A DNA stretch of 64,000 nucleotides from Pseudopithomyces maydicus (taxonomy: Eukaryota; Ascomycota; Dothideomycetes; Pleosporales; Didymosphaeriaceae), in the NCBI GenBank assembly GCA_026873275.1, contig JANTUC010000001.1, forward strand, positions 1,364,001 through 1,428,000, in the 5' to 3' direction. Position numbers and translations under genes: made by a program. Below are positions 11,172-21,315 of the stretch, piece by piece. The notes under the pieces are model-generated. The model ran no database searches. It had not been told where the DNA came from and saw only the letters and a list, made by a program, of their open reading frames with translations. Positions within the stretch are counted from its first letter, which is position 1. Every line of letters begins with the position of its first letter.

Positions 11172-12548
11172 AGGGCTGTCATTGATTGGTCTCTTTGTCC
11201 AATCGGACCTTAAGTGGCCAAAGATGTCTACAATTGTAGTTTGATGTTGGCGTTACGGTGATACACCTCTGTTGTTCTTGGGCTTTATAAAGGGTTGGTT
11301 TTTCGCAGTCCGCGAGTTCTGCATCTATCTTTTGAAGGAATACTTGGGTGTTATCGTGAACCAGAACCTCATAGATTCAATTGTCATATACCATTAAGAC
11401 TATAATTTTGTGCTTCTAGTTGTGACGTAAATCGATGTGCCACGATGATGATTCAGCTTGTACTCGTTATCATACACCGTGGACAGGAAAATTATCGCAA
11501 ATCATTTATCAACTGCCTCTACATCTGATATATTAAAGCGTCATTCTATGTATATTGAACAGAGGAGCCATTTATGGACATGTGTATCTGATATTCCCTG
11601 TTTCCGCCTACGCCGGTAGTGTGCTGGTCAATACCATATGATTCATTGACCCCAAAGCAATGAAAGGAAATGGAAAAATCCAAGCATGAATCTTAGTCAA
11701 ATTCAAGCCCAGAATACCCGATCGCAAATTGTTGTTCACGGTGGCGATACTCATTTTCCTCTCGACACCACCACATAAACTTAAAACTTATAACCAGAAA
11801 TCTCCTTCACACCTCTTCCCAAAAGCCTCTCAATAAACACTTAACTTTGATTTGTAATATCTCGATCATATGTTCTTGATCATTTTTCGTCCCATTCTTC
11901 GTTCCAGACCCTGCTCACTGACGATCCACTGCTGTCGTCAGCAAACACCGACCTTTTACCTATTCCCCGCGTCAGAAAATGGGCTTTATCTCGCACTATC
12001 TCCGCTTGTCAGAAATGGAATCTAGATGGCTACTTATTGGGTGAATATGCAGCTTCGATTGGGTCGGTCTCACGTGCTCTGTTTCAGGTAGGGAATATGG
12101 CCCGTGGTACATGTTGTGTAACTAAGGCAAGGCAACATGTTGCTTGAGTACTACACCTGAATGGTGCCTCGATAATGCGAGTATGTGTGCCGAGGGAGTC
12201 ACGCTGCAGATAGATACCTGCGTGCAGTATCACACCTTCTGTATTCAAACGAAATGGTGGTCGGGACCAATGACATGGCTATTATTAAGATGATGTTTTT
12301 TAGAGGAAGTATGGTCATCGAGGAAGTACATGCGGTGTGCATGTGAGAAGTATGGCGACAGTTCAACAGAATTTTTCGTTTCCTGGTTTTATTCTGCTGG
12401 AAGAAGAGTATCCACTTAGGGACTTGGGTACCTAGGTACGTGTGGAGGAGTATATAAAGGAGCCCAAGGAGACATATTGGTAGCCCACTATCTTCTTATC
12501 TATCTCTCACTTACACTACTCTTGAAGATAAAACTGCCTCCATTCACT
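11172..12548. other. Long upstream region of the repeat-peptide precursor gene
   Basis: No open frame with support was found in these 1.38 kb. The 3' end holds the promoter of the precursor gene, listed separately. The size is compatible with an extended regulatory region. Confidence 0.5.
12428..12458 (+). promoter_or_regulatory. Palindrome plus TATA box of the precursor gene
   Basis: A perfect 12-bp palindrome, GTACCTAGGTAC (12428-12439), is followed 11 bp later by TATATAAA (12451-12458). The TATA box is 90 bp before the start codon at 12549, a normal distance for fungi. The palindrome could be a binding site for a dimeric regulator; this is inferred from symmetry and position only. Confidence 0.55.
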
Positions 12549-13370
12549 ATGCAGATTGTCCTCCAAGTCCTTGCCGGCAGCGCCGTCGTCGGTTCCGTCG
12601 TGGCAGCGCCTCTGGGTATGTTTCCTCTCCAACAAGCTTGCCCTGAAATATGGCACACTCTTACATTTTGAAGGTGCGAAGAACTCCCTATTGAGCGCAG
12701 CACAAACATATGGACCAAGGCTTCTCAAGCTGAAAACATTTGGACCAAGGCTGCCGCTGCCGATGAATCTGCTGCCAAGCGTGCTGAGAACATCTGGACC
12801 AAAGCTGCTGATGCCGACAATATTTGGACTAAGGCGGCTGCAGCCGATGATTCGGCTTCTGAGAAGCGCGCAGAGAACATCTGGACCAAGGCTGCTCAGG
12901 CAGATAACATTTGGACCAAGGCTGCTGCCGCTGATGAGGAGAAGCGCGGCGAAAACATCTGGACAAAGGCTGCTACCGCCGATGATTCTGCTGTCAAGCG
13001 TACGGAGAATATCTGGACCAAGGCTGCCCAGGCAGAGAACATCTGGACTAAAGCTGCTGCAGCTGATGACGAAAAGCGCAGCGAGAAAATCTGGACCAAA
13101 GCTGCCCAAGCCGATAATATCTGGACTAAGGCCGCTGCCGCCGATGAAGCTGTCAAGCGCGCAGAAAATATCTGGACTAAAGCGGCTCAGGCAGAGAACA
13201 TTTGGACCAAGGCCGCTGCCGCTGATGACGAGAAACGCAGCGAGAACATCTGGACCAAAGCTGCAGCAGCTGATGATGAGAAGCGGAGTGAGTCTATTTG
13301 GACCAAGGCTGGGGATGCGGAGAAGCGAGGTGAATCTATCTGGACCAAGACGAGCGATTCAGCGCAGTAA
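12549..13370 (+). CDS. Kex2-processed repeat peptide precursor (candidate RiPP precursor)
   Basis: Two exons, 12549-12615 and 12682-13370, give 251 residues. The 66-nt intron has a GTATGT donor, and the acceptor ending at 12681 is the only nearby one that keeps the frame. Residues 1-20 form a signal peptide ending VVAA. Residues 29-251 hold 16 IWTK units, mostly in the form (D/E)NIWTKAA. Nine Lys-Arg pairs (residues 55, 84, 110, 128, 154, 181, 207, 223 and 237) are each preceded by an acidic or Ala-rich spacer. Kex2 would release ten peptides: six with two IWTK units and four with one. Signal peptide plus repeats plus KR sites is the known architecture of dikaritin-type fungal RiPP precursors, and a UstY oxidase gene follows 640 bp downstream. 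The repeats contain no Tyr, Phe or Cys. An alternative is a structural secreted repeat protein. The GTAAGT over the stop codon allows another C-terminus (see findings). Confidence 0.85.
12684..13367 (+). repeat. Sixteen-copy IWTK-coding repeat
   Basis: The second exon of the precursor is built from degenerate repeats of about 36-45 bp, each with a core of ATCTGGACCAAGGCT type (Ile-Trp-Thr-Lys-Ala). Units are paired or single between Lys-Arg codons. Synonymous differences (ATC/ATT/ATA, ACC/ACT/ACA, AAG/AAA) show that the copies are not freshly duplicated and that the peptide, not the DNA, is conserved. Confidence 0.9.
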
Positions 13371-14008
13371 GTCTATTCAGACGAGTAGCTCTTGAAGACG
13401 GAAACGTCGTAGAGCAAATGCACAGGGATTGGATTCGTCACGACGCCGATTCAATCTGGAACGATCAAGAAATTTACGAGTTGCTTTTCTTCTTCGTTTA
13501 TTTGCAACCACTAGATAGTTTGAAAACATTGGGCAGTTTGGAGGTATCTAGATATGCTATCAAGAGATAGCTATGTGGGATTGGACTGGATGAGTGACTA
13601 GCTAGTATCGGTTTCGTTACAGTTCGTTCTAGTCAGTCGTTACACACCTACCATAAACAATGAAATAGTAAATAGGGGATCTACGTGTCATAATGTGAAA
13701 TTGATTAATTCAGCACACTGCTTCATCAGCGGGCCCCTACATACTTGAAATTCCACGAGCCATTCTTTACGACAGAGGATCCATGTTCGGTGTGGGGATC
13801 TCTTCTGGCCTAGAGATACGACACTACCTAATTTCTTACCTGCATATCTGTAGAGTAGGGGCGGGTGATAAGAGCAGTTTCTTCAGAGCCAGACAGGTGC
13901 CCGCGTCAGCAACCATAATATAAGTGTCGTCAGCATATACAACATGTCTCCTCCACCACCCTACTTCCTCATCGCTACATACATACAAGCATTCAATTCA
14001 TCAGTATC
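13371..14008. other. Precursor 3' region and UstY promoter
   Basis: The first 200 bp may include a further exon of the precursor (13426-13570; see findings). The remainder holds no gene. A weak AATATAAG element near 13917 lies about 90 bp before the next start codon. Confidence 0.45.
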
Positions 14009-14988
14009 ATGTCCTACAAGAAACTACAGGAGGCCGGCGTTGGTCTACTTGCAGATGAAGATCATCATGGAAGTAGCACCGATATGGAGGCCTTCGACCA
14101 TGTCTCCCATTACACTCCACCAAGCCGCGGAAAATCCCTAGGGTATTGTATTTGTTATTGCTCTCTCGTTCTCAATGTGTTCCTCTTCTCCAGCACCGTC
14201 TGGCTGCACCACAAGAACACCAAACTCTCCTCGCCACTACCCCCTTGGCCCACGACGATTTATTGTGAGTAAAATCCTATCAAAATCTTCCAGATGAGGC
14301 TACTTCTCTAACAATGTATACATGCAGCTCCAGCGGAAAGCGCAATCGAGTACGAAACAGTCGTCTTCGACACCAACCTTCGGGCGGACATGTGAGGCAC
14401 CTGAGCGCCCCCTTCCAGATCGACCGCTAACCACCGGGCACCAAAGCGAATCGCACAAGCACAATATCTACCTCGAGTTAACAGACGAAGGCGACGCAGC
14501 ATGGGAATTCCTCACCGAAGGTAAATAAAGCCCCGCCCCGCCCCTCTCCACTCCACACCACCCCCAGCACACATGCCCATACACCATACTAACCCCTCCC
14601 ACCAGAATACGCCACCTCCCTGATCCCCCCTTCGCAAGCTTCTCTCCTCCCCTTCCGCACCGCTCCCTCCCCCACTGAACCTAACAAATACCTCACCGGC
14701 CTCGCCGTCTTCCACCAGCTCCACTGCCTGAACCGCATCCGCAAGCTCCTCCACCCGGAGCGCTACCCGTGGGAACTAGCGGCCAACCTCTCGGTGGAAG
14801 AGACGCATATCCATGATAACCATTGCGTGGATTTGATTCGGCAGTCGCTCATGTGTAATGCGGATATTAGCCCGATACAGTGGGTGATGGATGAGAGGTT
14901 GGGGGAGGCGGTGCCGGAGGCGAGGACGGTGCATACGTGTAGGAAGTGGGAGGGGATTCTGGGGTGGGCGAGGGAGCATAGGGGGTGA
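14009..14988 (+). CDS. UstY-family (DUF3328) oxidase
   Basis: Four exons, 14009-14264, 14328-14391, 14447-14520 and 14606-14988, encode 258 residues. The introns (63, 55 and 85 nt) all have GT-AG ends, and the last two show CTAAC branch sites. Residues 44-66 form one membrane anchor. The middle holds the family signature SPAESAIEYETVVF and a DEGDAAWEFL block. The C-terminal half has the paired metal-binding-type motifs HQLHC (168-172) and HDNHC (201-205) that define UstYa/UstYb proteins. In dikaritin pathways these proteins catalyse oxidative cyclisation or other oxidation of Kex2-released core peptides. Position and strand, directly downstream of the repeat precursor, suggest that it modifies that peptide. 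All expected motifs are intact. Confidence 0.92.
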
Positions 14989-15278
14989 GATTGCGGGAGG
15001 TTTACAAGGACTTGGGTAGTTGGGAGGGGGAGGGCGGGCTGTTTGGTTGGAACTTTTCGATTGAAGTGGATCTCGTTTGGGCATCATGAGAGAATGAAAG
15101 CTGCTACACTTGGTCATCTTAGGATTATGAACTGTTTACTCTATTCTTTGGCTTCTAAATTAATGTAAGAGCAGTGAGAGCTGATTCGGCTTGCTAAAAT
15201 ATTGCATACATCTCGGTCGCATTACACTCAACTCTCTATATCAAGACATCCCCACAATCAGAACACCACCATGACCCC

Positions 15279-17216
15279 CTAGTCCCACACACTCCCCCTA
15301 CTCCACTTACTCCTCCTCCGAATCTCCTTCCCAAACATATAAAACACAAATGGTACCGGTATCAACAACGCCGCGAAACCCCCGTAATCGACGCCCCCGG
15401 CCCCACCCCAATATTATGATACAACGGCGACACGGCAAGCGGGAAACCCGCTGCAAAACAGCTCCTCAAAAGGTATTCGCCGCCACCGCACTCGCCGCGT
15501 ACATGGTGAACGTGTCAACGAGGTAATTCAGCGCCGCCTGGAACACGGTGAAGAACCCCGTGCCCAGCAGCACCAGCCCGATGCACGGACATATCCAGTG
15601 GAAGTGCGGTGCCGCGGTCCACCCCATTAGGAACTGTCCGCTGGCGAACAGCACGGAGCCTACCATCATTGGGGGAGGCGCTTCTCGGGGATGGCGCGGT
15701 TGCCGGCTGCGCGGTAGGCCTTGTTGTAGAGGACCTGATTGTAGATGTTTGCGGTGCAGCCGAGAATGGCGCCGATGAAAACGCAGAGGAAGGGAAGAGA
15801 GGCCGGGAGCGGGGCCCAGCCGCGTTGTTGGCGGAAGATGATGGGCACGCCGCCGAGTTGCATGTAGAGGATGCCGTAACAGAAGGAGGCGTAGAGGGCG
15901 ACGAGAAAGCAGATCGGGGTGGAGAGGATCTGGATGGGACGGATGAGGAATTTGCGGGCGAGTTCTGAGATGGAGACGTCCCATTCTTCGAATTCGGCGT
16001 GGAGCGCCCAGTTGCCGGTGGAGTGGCGGAGGGAGCGAGCTTTGGCGACGAGGAGGACCGGTGGGTAGGATTCGTCGAGGAAGAGGGTACCGAAGAAGAG
16101 GACGGTGAGCTGGAGGATGCCGGTAAAGTACTCGGTCCATCGCCAGCCGAGGGAGGGGTCGATGACGAAGGCGGTGGATACGATGGGACCTGGAAATCTA
16201 AGTAAGCATTGTTCGTCATGAAAGTTCTCCTGAAAAGAAAAAAGAAGGGGCCATCAAAGGAGACAAAACCTACCCAAACATGGCCCGCCCACAACCGCCA
16301 TCGCATACCCGGCCATCGCAATCCCCCTCCACGTCGGATCATACAAGTCGCCCAACACGCCCCCCGTATTCGTCACCGGCGCGCTCGAGAAGAAGGCCCC
16401 AAAGAACCTCGTAATCATCAACGTCTGCAAATCCTTTGCAACCGCAGACCCAAAGCTGAAGCACGCGCCCACAAACATGGGCACCAGCACCGCCACCCGC
16501 CGCCCGTACACCTCGCTCAGCGGCGCCCACAGCAACGGCCCCAGCCCGAAGCCCACCAGGAACAGACTCGTGCCCAGCGTCGCGACTTGCTGGCCGACGT
16601 GGAACTCGTGGGCTACCTGCGAGGTGCCAGAGGAGTAGGAGGAGGAGGCCCAGGTGGCGGACATGGTGCATAAGCCATAGAGCGCGGTGGTGATGACTTT
16701 CTTCTTGGTAGGCCAGTTGATGGGGCGGTAGGGGTCGTTCTTGCCGTCGAAGTCGACGATGACGTTGGCGGCTGTCGGTTGGTGTGCGAGAGGGTGGTCG
16801 AACGGGGCGACGGTCGGACGCGTCCTGATGCGGCTCAACACGGTGTCGCGACGTGTGAGGGTGCGAGAGACGGGATGGGACAAGCTTGACGAAAGGCCTC
16901 CGGGTGCTCCTGGGGCGTTGTCTTCACGGGTTGTGGCGCGGAGCTGTTCGCCTCGACTGCGGCTTCTTGATATGGATTGGGAAAGTTCGTGGCGTGAGGG
17001 ACGGTGGCCGTCGTAGTTGGAGGATGGGAAGTAGTCTGATGTGGTCCAGTCTGAGCTACTTGATGAGCCGTCACTTGTGCTTCTCTTTCTCTCTTCGAGT
17101 GGCGATTCTGCTTCCTCTTCGGCGTGTTCCATGTTCCCCCTTTCCACATCATTTACGTATGGGTCCATATTCCTTCCTCTGCTGCTGTTCCGATACGGCT
17201 CAATGCCTTCTGCCAT
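15279..17216 (-). CDS. MFS transporter (DHA1-type), three apparent frame breaks
   Basis: Exon 1 (17216-16274) and exon 2 (16189-15279) flank an 84-nt intron (GTAGGT donor, TTCCAG acceptor). A long polar N-terminus (about 155 residues, Ser/Arg-rich) precedes the transmembrane part, which opens with DPYRPINWPTKKK. The loop motif APLSEVYGRR and the motif AMAVVGGP identify a drug:H+ antiporter-type major facilitator. The frame breaks at a G5 run (15671-15675), an A4 run (15468-15471) and a C5 run (15394-15398). Adding one base at each restores an ordinary transporter of about 618 residues ending in FYMFGKEIRRRSK. Located convergently 290 bp from the UstY gene, it is the likely exporter or self-protection gene of the cluster. 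The breaks may be sequencing errors or mean that export is lost. Confidence 0.82.
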
Positions 17217-18294
17217 ATCTTTGATGTTTCTTTCGATTGATCTATGTTAGTCGTTGCAAGCGTGTCTCACATTCCCTTCCTACTCTTTCGTCATATATAT
17301 ATCATCACAACCATCCACTATATTTATCCCTGAGACGATCAGTTTGCGAATTCCGCCCGCGACACTATGCCGAAAACTCCTACCTTCTGTAGAATCCATG
17401 TCTCTCGCCAGCAGGACGTTTCGAAATTTATCAGCTCGTTCATCGTGTTAGCCGCAAAATACAAGGCGTTATGAGATCATCCCGCGGCCTCGGCCGATCC
17501 CTAGCTTCGATTATGAGGATAGATGCGCTAGCCCTCCTAGGCAAAACCTCCTCTCCCACACTGGTTGCAATCGCAAGGCTCAAGGCTTTTGTCAGCGCAC
17601 GGTTGATTTTGAAAACTTGACTGAGCGCATAATATCTGCAGCAGAGCCTCTTAGCTTGGGGAATAACGCGTGTGTGGCGTACGACGCCGTCTCGCCACGC
17701 CCGGTGATAATTCTGGATAGATGCCGAGTGGTCGGGCTCTTAACGGAGCGAACCGCGTGCAAAATGGTTGAGGACCACTCTCACAGGTCAAATAGCACGA
17801 TAGTATGTTCCCGTAATGCGCCGTGTAATGCGAATCTCGCTGGAGCGGGATCGAGGCTTAAGAGATTATTCCGCAGACTACCTAACGTCAATCATGCAAT
17901 TGTCGTCGTGAGAACCTAAATGGATTATGCCGACACCAGCCAAGGGCGAATCAGACGCAACAAATTCATTCAGCATATCAAGGAGCATCAAAAGAAAAGA
18001 CCAGGCATGAGGGGGTGAATGTTATTGATGAAAAGGTAAACTAACCAAGACCGTGGTATTACTGCTAACGAGAAACTTTCCAAACACCAAAGGCGATCGA
18101 ATGCTGCAATGACCTGGAGCACAAGTTATCAAGAAACGCACGTGAAAGATCTTCACAGTCGAATCGCAAACATCTCAACATCCAGTAGCTAACCTATAAA
18201 AATGTAATAATTCGTTTTGTTGCACGTATATTTACTAGAATCGAATACACACACCCGCACACACACATACACACATACCCTCCAACCCCCTTCT
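17217..18294. other. Intergenic, no recognised gene
   Basis: No supported gene was seen; an open frame at 17617-17919 shows no family features. A CA/GT-type microsatellite (ACACAC with interruptions) lies at about 18246-18278. Confidence 0.45.
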
Positions 18295-19689
18295 TTACGC
18301 CTCCAAGAATTCTTCAGGGACTTCAACATCTTGCATTCCTCCCCCTGATCGTAACCTAAACAAACCCACTCCAACCCCCTCCCACTCCCCAAACACCCCC
18401 ACATCAAACTTATCCGCCACCTCCTGGTACCCCCTAACATTAGGATGCAAATAATCCCCACTATCAAATTCGCCCTTCAACTGACTCTTCAGCTTCGGAT
18501 CTCTCAGCACAGCATCGAAATCCAACACCTCGTCGAAAACGTCACTTTCCCTAATCCACTTGTTAATTTTTTGCCTCGTCTTCTCACGCTCGGGATCGCT
18601 GTAGGGCTGGCCCGTGAAATTGGACGGCGCGCTGAAGGGGGTGATGGTCGCGCCGAAGACGGGGATTCCGAATGCGTGGATGCGGTCGACGATCTGCGCG
18701 TACGCTTGCGTGAGGCCGGAGTACACGGCGGCTTGGGCGTCGGCTGTGGGCGCCGCGGTGCCGATGTCGTTTACGCCTTCGAAAACGAGGACGTACTTCA
18801 CGCCCGGGTGGGAGAGGATGTCGCGCTCGACTCTACCCAGGGCATTAGGTCCGAGACCGTCAGCAAGAATGCGATTTCCGCCCGCAGCGAGGTTCGAGAC
18901 AGCAATGTTGCGTGTGCGGGGAGACTTTTGGAGGCGTGCGAGGAGGAGATCGGGCCAGCGGTTGTTCTGGTCGGGGACGCTGCCGCGGCCGTCGGTGATG
19001 GAGTCGCCGAGGAGGGCGAACGTGCCGGTGGAGCGCGGGACCCAGGCTTCGACGGCAGAGACGAAGTACCAGTGTGCTGCGCTCTGGGTTTTTGCATCCG
19101 AGACGGTGAGCGCTGGTGCGGACACGGCGTTGCCGAATTGCCACCAGCTGGTCGTGCGGCTACCTGGGTGGGATGTGATGCTGTTGGTCGTTTGGCCAGT
19201 TGCAAGGTAGATGGAAACGGTGATCATGGACTCGGGCTTGATCTTGAAGTTGAGTGGGTCGGAGATGGCGAGAGCACCGTTGGGGATGCTGATATCAGAG
19301 CGCCCTGAGAAGGTCACTTTCTGCAGCGTGGATGGCTGCACTTGGTGCACTCCTGCGCTTCCGTTCACCGGTAACGCAACAGTGACGGCGGTTATGGGTA
19401 GGTTGGTAAGGCCAAAGGCATTCGAGATCTTGAGGCGAATCTGCGAGGCGCCGACGGTCATGTGGAGAGTTTGTCTGACAGTGGCATTGACGAAGACGGC
19501 GCCGGTCTGATTGAAGGGCGCGGGAGGGAGGTTTGCAGGCTCGGTGAGCTGCGGCATTGAGGCCCAGGTGTCGATCCAATGGCCATTGGGAGGATCAGGT
19601 CGGATGGCGCGTCTTGCAATGTCGTTGGAAGCCGATACAGCGGACACAACTGCTCCCAAGAGGGACAGCAGTACGGGTAGGCCGATCAT
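18295..19689 (-). CDS. Secreted SGNH/GDSL esterase
   Basis: One exon of 464 codons. Residues 1-20 are a signal peptide ending SAVSA. After a beta-rich N-terminal domain with the motif WIDTWASMPQL, the SGNH hydrolase domain begins: block I GDSITDGRG with nucleophile Ser230, a Gly-Gly-Asn block (AAGGNRIL), block III GVND, and block V DYLHPN with the catalytic Asp and His. The order and spacing match the XynE-like group of SGNH hydrolases, which are often carbohydrate or acyl esterases. It probably deacylates plant or microbial substrates outside the cell. It lies 1.1 kb from the MFS gene on the same strand; nothing ties it to peptide biosynthesis. Start codon and signal peptide agree. Confidence 0.88.
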   Translation of the reverse strand: MIGLPVLLSLLGAVVSAVSASNDIARRAIRPDPPNGHWIDTWASMPQLTEPANLPPAPFNQTGAVFVNATVRQTLHMTVGASQIRLKISNAFGLTNLPITAVTVALPVNGSAGVHQVQPSTLQKVTFSGRSDISIPNGALAISDPLNFKIKPESMITVSIYLATGQTTNSITSHPGSRTTSWWQFGNAVSAPALTVSDAKTQSAAHWYFVSAVEAWVPRSTGTFALLGDSITDGRGSVPDQNNRWPDLLLARLQKSPRTRNIAVSNLAAGGNRILADGLGPNALGRVERDILSHPGVKYVLVFEGVNDIGTAAPTADAQAAVYSGLTQAYAQIVDRIHAFGIPVFGATITPFSAPSNFTGQPYSDPEREKTRQKINKWIRESDVFDEVLDFDAVLRDPKLKSQLKGEFDSGDYLHPNVRGYQEVADKFDVGVFGEWEGVGVGLFRLRSGGGMQDVEVPEEFLEA

Positions 19690-20486
19690 GTTGACGAGGC
19701 GCCGGACAAGTGTCGTGCGAGGCAGGCGAGCTGTCCATGGTGGGAATGGGATACTTCATATACACCGGAGCGGTTGGTTGCCGCGGATGAAAGCATGGAG
19801 AAGTAACTACATGTCGACAAGACTGGTGGGACGATCGTCGTTGAAGGCAGGAGCCAATCCGGAGACGGTTCCTGGCCGGCGGGGATGTGCTAGATTGCGG
19901 GTAAATTGCTTGGTAGTCGATGTGCGCGCCGTTAACCCGGGATTGAAAGTCGATGAATTTACCCATTGGTTTTTCCGCGAATGTGAAGAGAACAAAGCAT
20001 GTGGAGCAGCGATCAAGGATACCAGGCTGCCGGGTGAGAGAACACTAGGGGTGGCTTTAGTTGCTATATGATTAGTCAATTGGGATAACGCAAACGTCGT
20101 CTGCTTAGACATTGCGCAGCCATCACAGAGCATGGTTAGGTGGGAAAAGAAAATGCAAATTCATTGGTATCGCCGCATTGAAACCGTTCGATCAGATAAA
20201 CCTTGATGCAGTTAGAAAGCATCCATGCAGTAAGTGTACAGTGCACACCTGCTCAACGCCTGACCCTCTCTAATAATCCATACAAATGATGCCGCGCCGC
20301 AGGCTGCCAGCGAGGGAGGCTGCGGTCAGGATGGTGGCCGTCCGGGAGGACCATGCCAGATGTCGGCCTCTTCTGTTTTCCATACCGGCAGCGTGAACTC
20401 GAGCGACAAGTGAAGGCGAGGCTGCGATCCTCCTTCATGCAACACATGATCGTCATAATCCATAAAACTTGGTCGTATCGCTGGGC
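19690..20486. other. Intergenic, no recognised gene
   Basis: The region carries the upstream part of the esterase gene and the 3' flank of the NC2-alpha gene. Open frames here have no recognisable features. Confidence 0.45.
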
Positions 20487-21315
20487 TCAGAAATCATCGT
20501 CATCGCTCTTCTTCTTCCGCCTGCTTGACGCTTTGCGCTTCTTGGCGCCGTCGACTTCCATGGCGTCCTCGTTCTTCTCTGCGGCGGCAGGCGCATCGGC
20601 GACCTTGGCGACGATATCGCTGAGGAAGTCGAACTGCGGGTCATTGGCAATGGCCTGCTTGAGGTGGACGGCGCCGACGCGCTTGGAGTTGCGGGCCTTT
20701 GCCTCGGCGGCCGACTTTGTGACGAGGGAGACCATGAAGAGCTCGAGGGCTTTCGCTGTGCGGAGGTCAGCATGAGGTTGGGGACGAGGGGATTTTCGGC
20801 GGCGGCAACGTACACACAACGACGGGTGTGACCTGGGCGACCTTGCCGACGTCGTCGTCGGCCTGCATGATGCGCTTTATCCGAGCGACGGGGAAGTGCA
20901 CAGTGATGTTCACGTCGGCGGCGGCGCCCTCCTCCCGCTTCACTGCCTTGCCCCGCGTCTTCTCGGAGGCCATGGGCGGGGGCATGGGGGGCGCCTCGCT
21001 CTCGGGCAGGTAGTCTGCATCCTGCATGCTCTCCTCTCTGCGCTGCCCGCGCGGCATGGGCAGCAGGGTTGTGGGTGAAAGTTTGGCTCGGGGCGGCGGG
21101 GCCACAGGCGCAGGCACAGACACAGGCGCGGGCGCAGAGAGCGGCGTCGTCGGGCTGGGGTGCGAGGCGGGCGGCGAGTAGGGCAGCGAGTGCGAGATGG
21201 AGCCGCGGAAGCCGCGGTGCTGGGGATGCACGAAGTCGTCGGAGTCCTCCTTGTACGCGTCGTCGAACTTGGGAGACTGCGGTGCCCACGTCGCGTCGTC
21301 GAAGACGCCCGACAT
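20487..21315 (-). CDS. BUR6: NC2-alpha / DRAP1 (Bur6) histone-fold transcription corepressor
   Basis: Exons 21315-20814 and 20755-20487 give 256 residues; the 58-nt intron has a GTACGT donor and a CTGAC branch site and splits codon 168. A Pro-rich N-terminus of about 130 residues, typical of filamentous fungal versions, precedes the histone fold. The fold reads FPVARIKRIMQADDDVGKVA, then after the splice site SKALELFMVSLVTKSA and RVGAVHLKQAI. The C-terminus ends in a basic nuclear-localisation stretch (KKRKASSRRKKK) and an acidic tail. NC2-alpha pairs with NC2-beta and binds TBP on the promoter to repress or tune RNA polymerase II initiation. CBF/NF-YC-type alternatives are less likely because of the SAAEAKARNSKRV segment. 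Confidence 0.85.

Noticed and set aside
12549..13370. Mating pheromone (alpha-factor type) precursor
   Set aside because: It also has Kex2 sites and repeats, but the units lack the Trp-Cys...Cys-Trp or similar pheromone core, and a UstY gene is adjacent.
12556..13395. A second 279-codon plus-strand frame through the repeat exon, and long minus-strand frames (12516-13156) over the same DNA
   Set aside because: They exist because the repeated codons contain no stops in other frames. Only the chosen frame has a signal peptide, Lys-Arg sites, a splice-compatible first exon and synonymous variation that keeps IWTK constant.
15515..16342. 275-codon minus-strand frame inside the MFS gene
   Set aside because: It is an out-of-frame reading of the MFS exon, rich in Ser/Pro because of base composition. 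The true frame gives transmembrane segments and family motifs.
16209..16673. Plus-strand frames opposite the MFS gene
   Set aside because: Arg/His/Gln-rich low-complexity text mirrors the GC-rich coding strand. No domain, start context or splice sites.
18445..19308. 287-codon plus-strand frame opposite the SGNH esterase
   Set aside because: The esterase on the minus strand has signal peptide and all catalytic blocks; the antisense frame has none.
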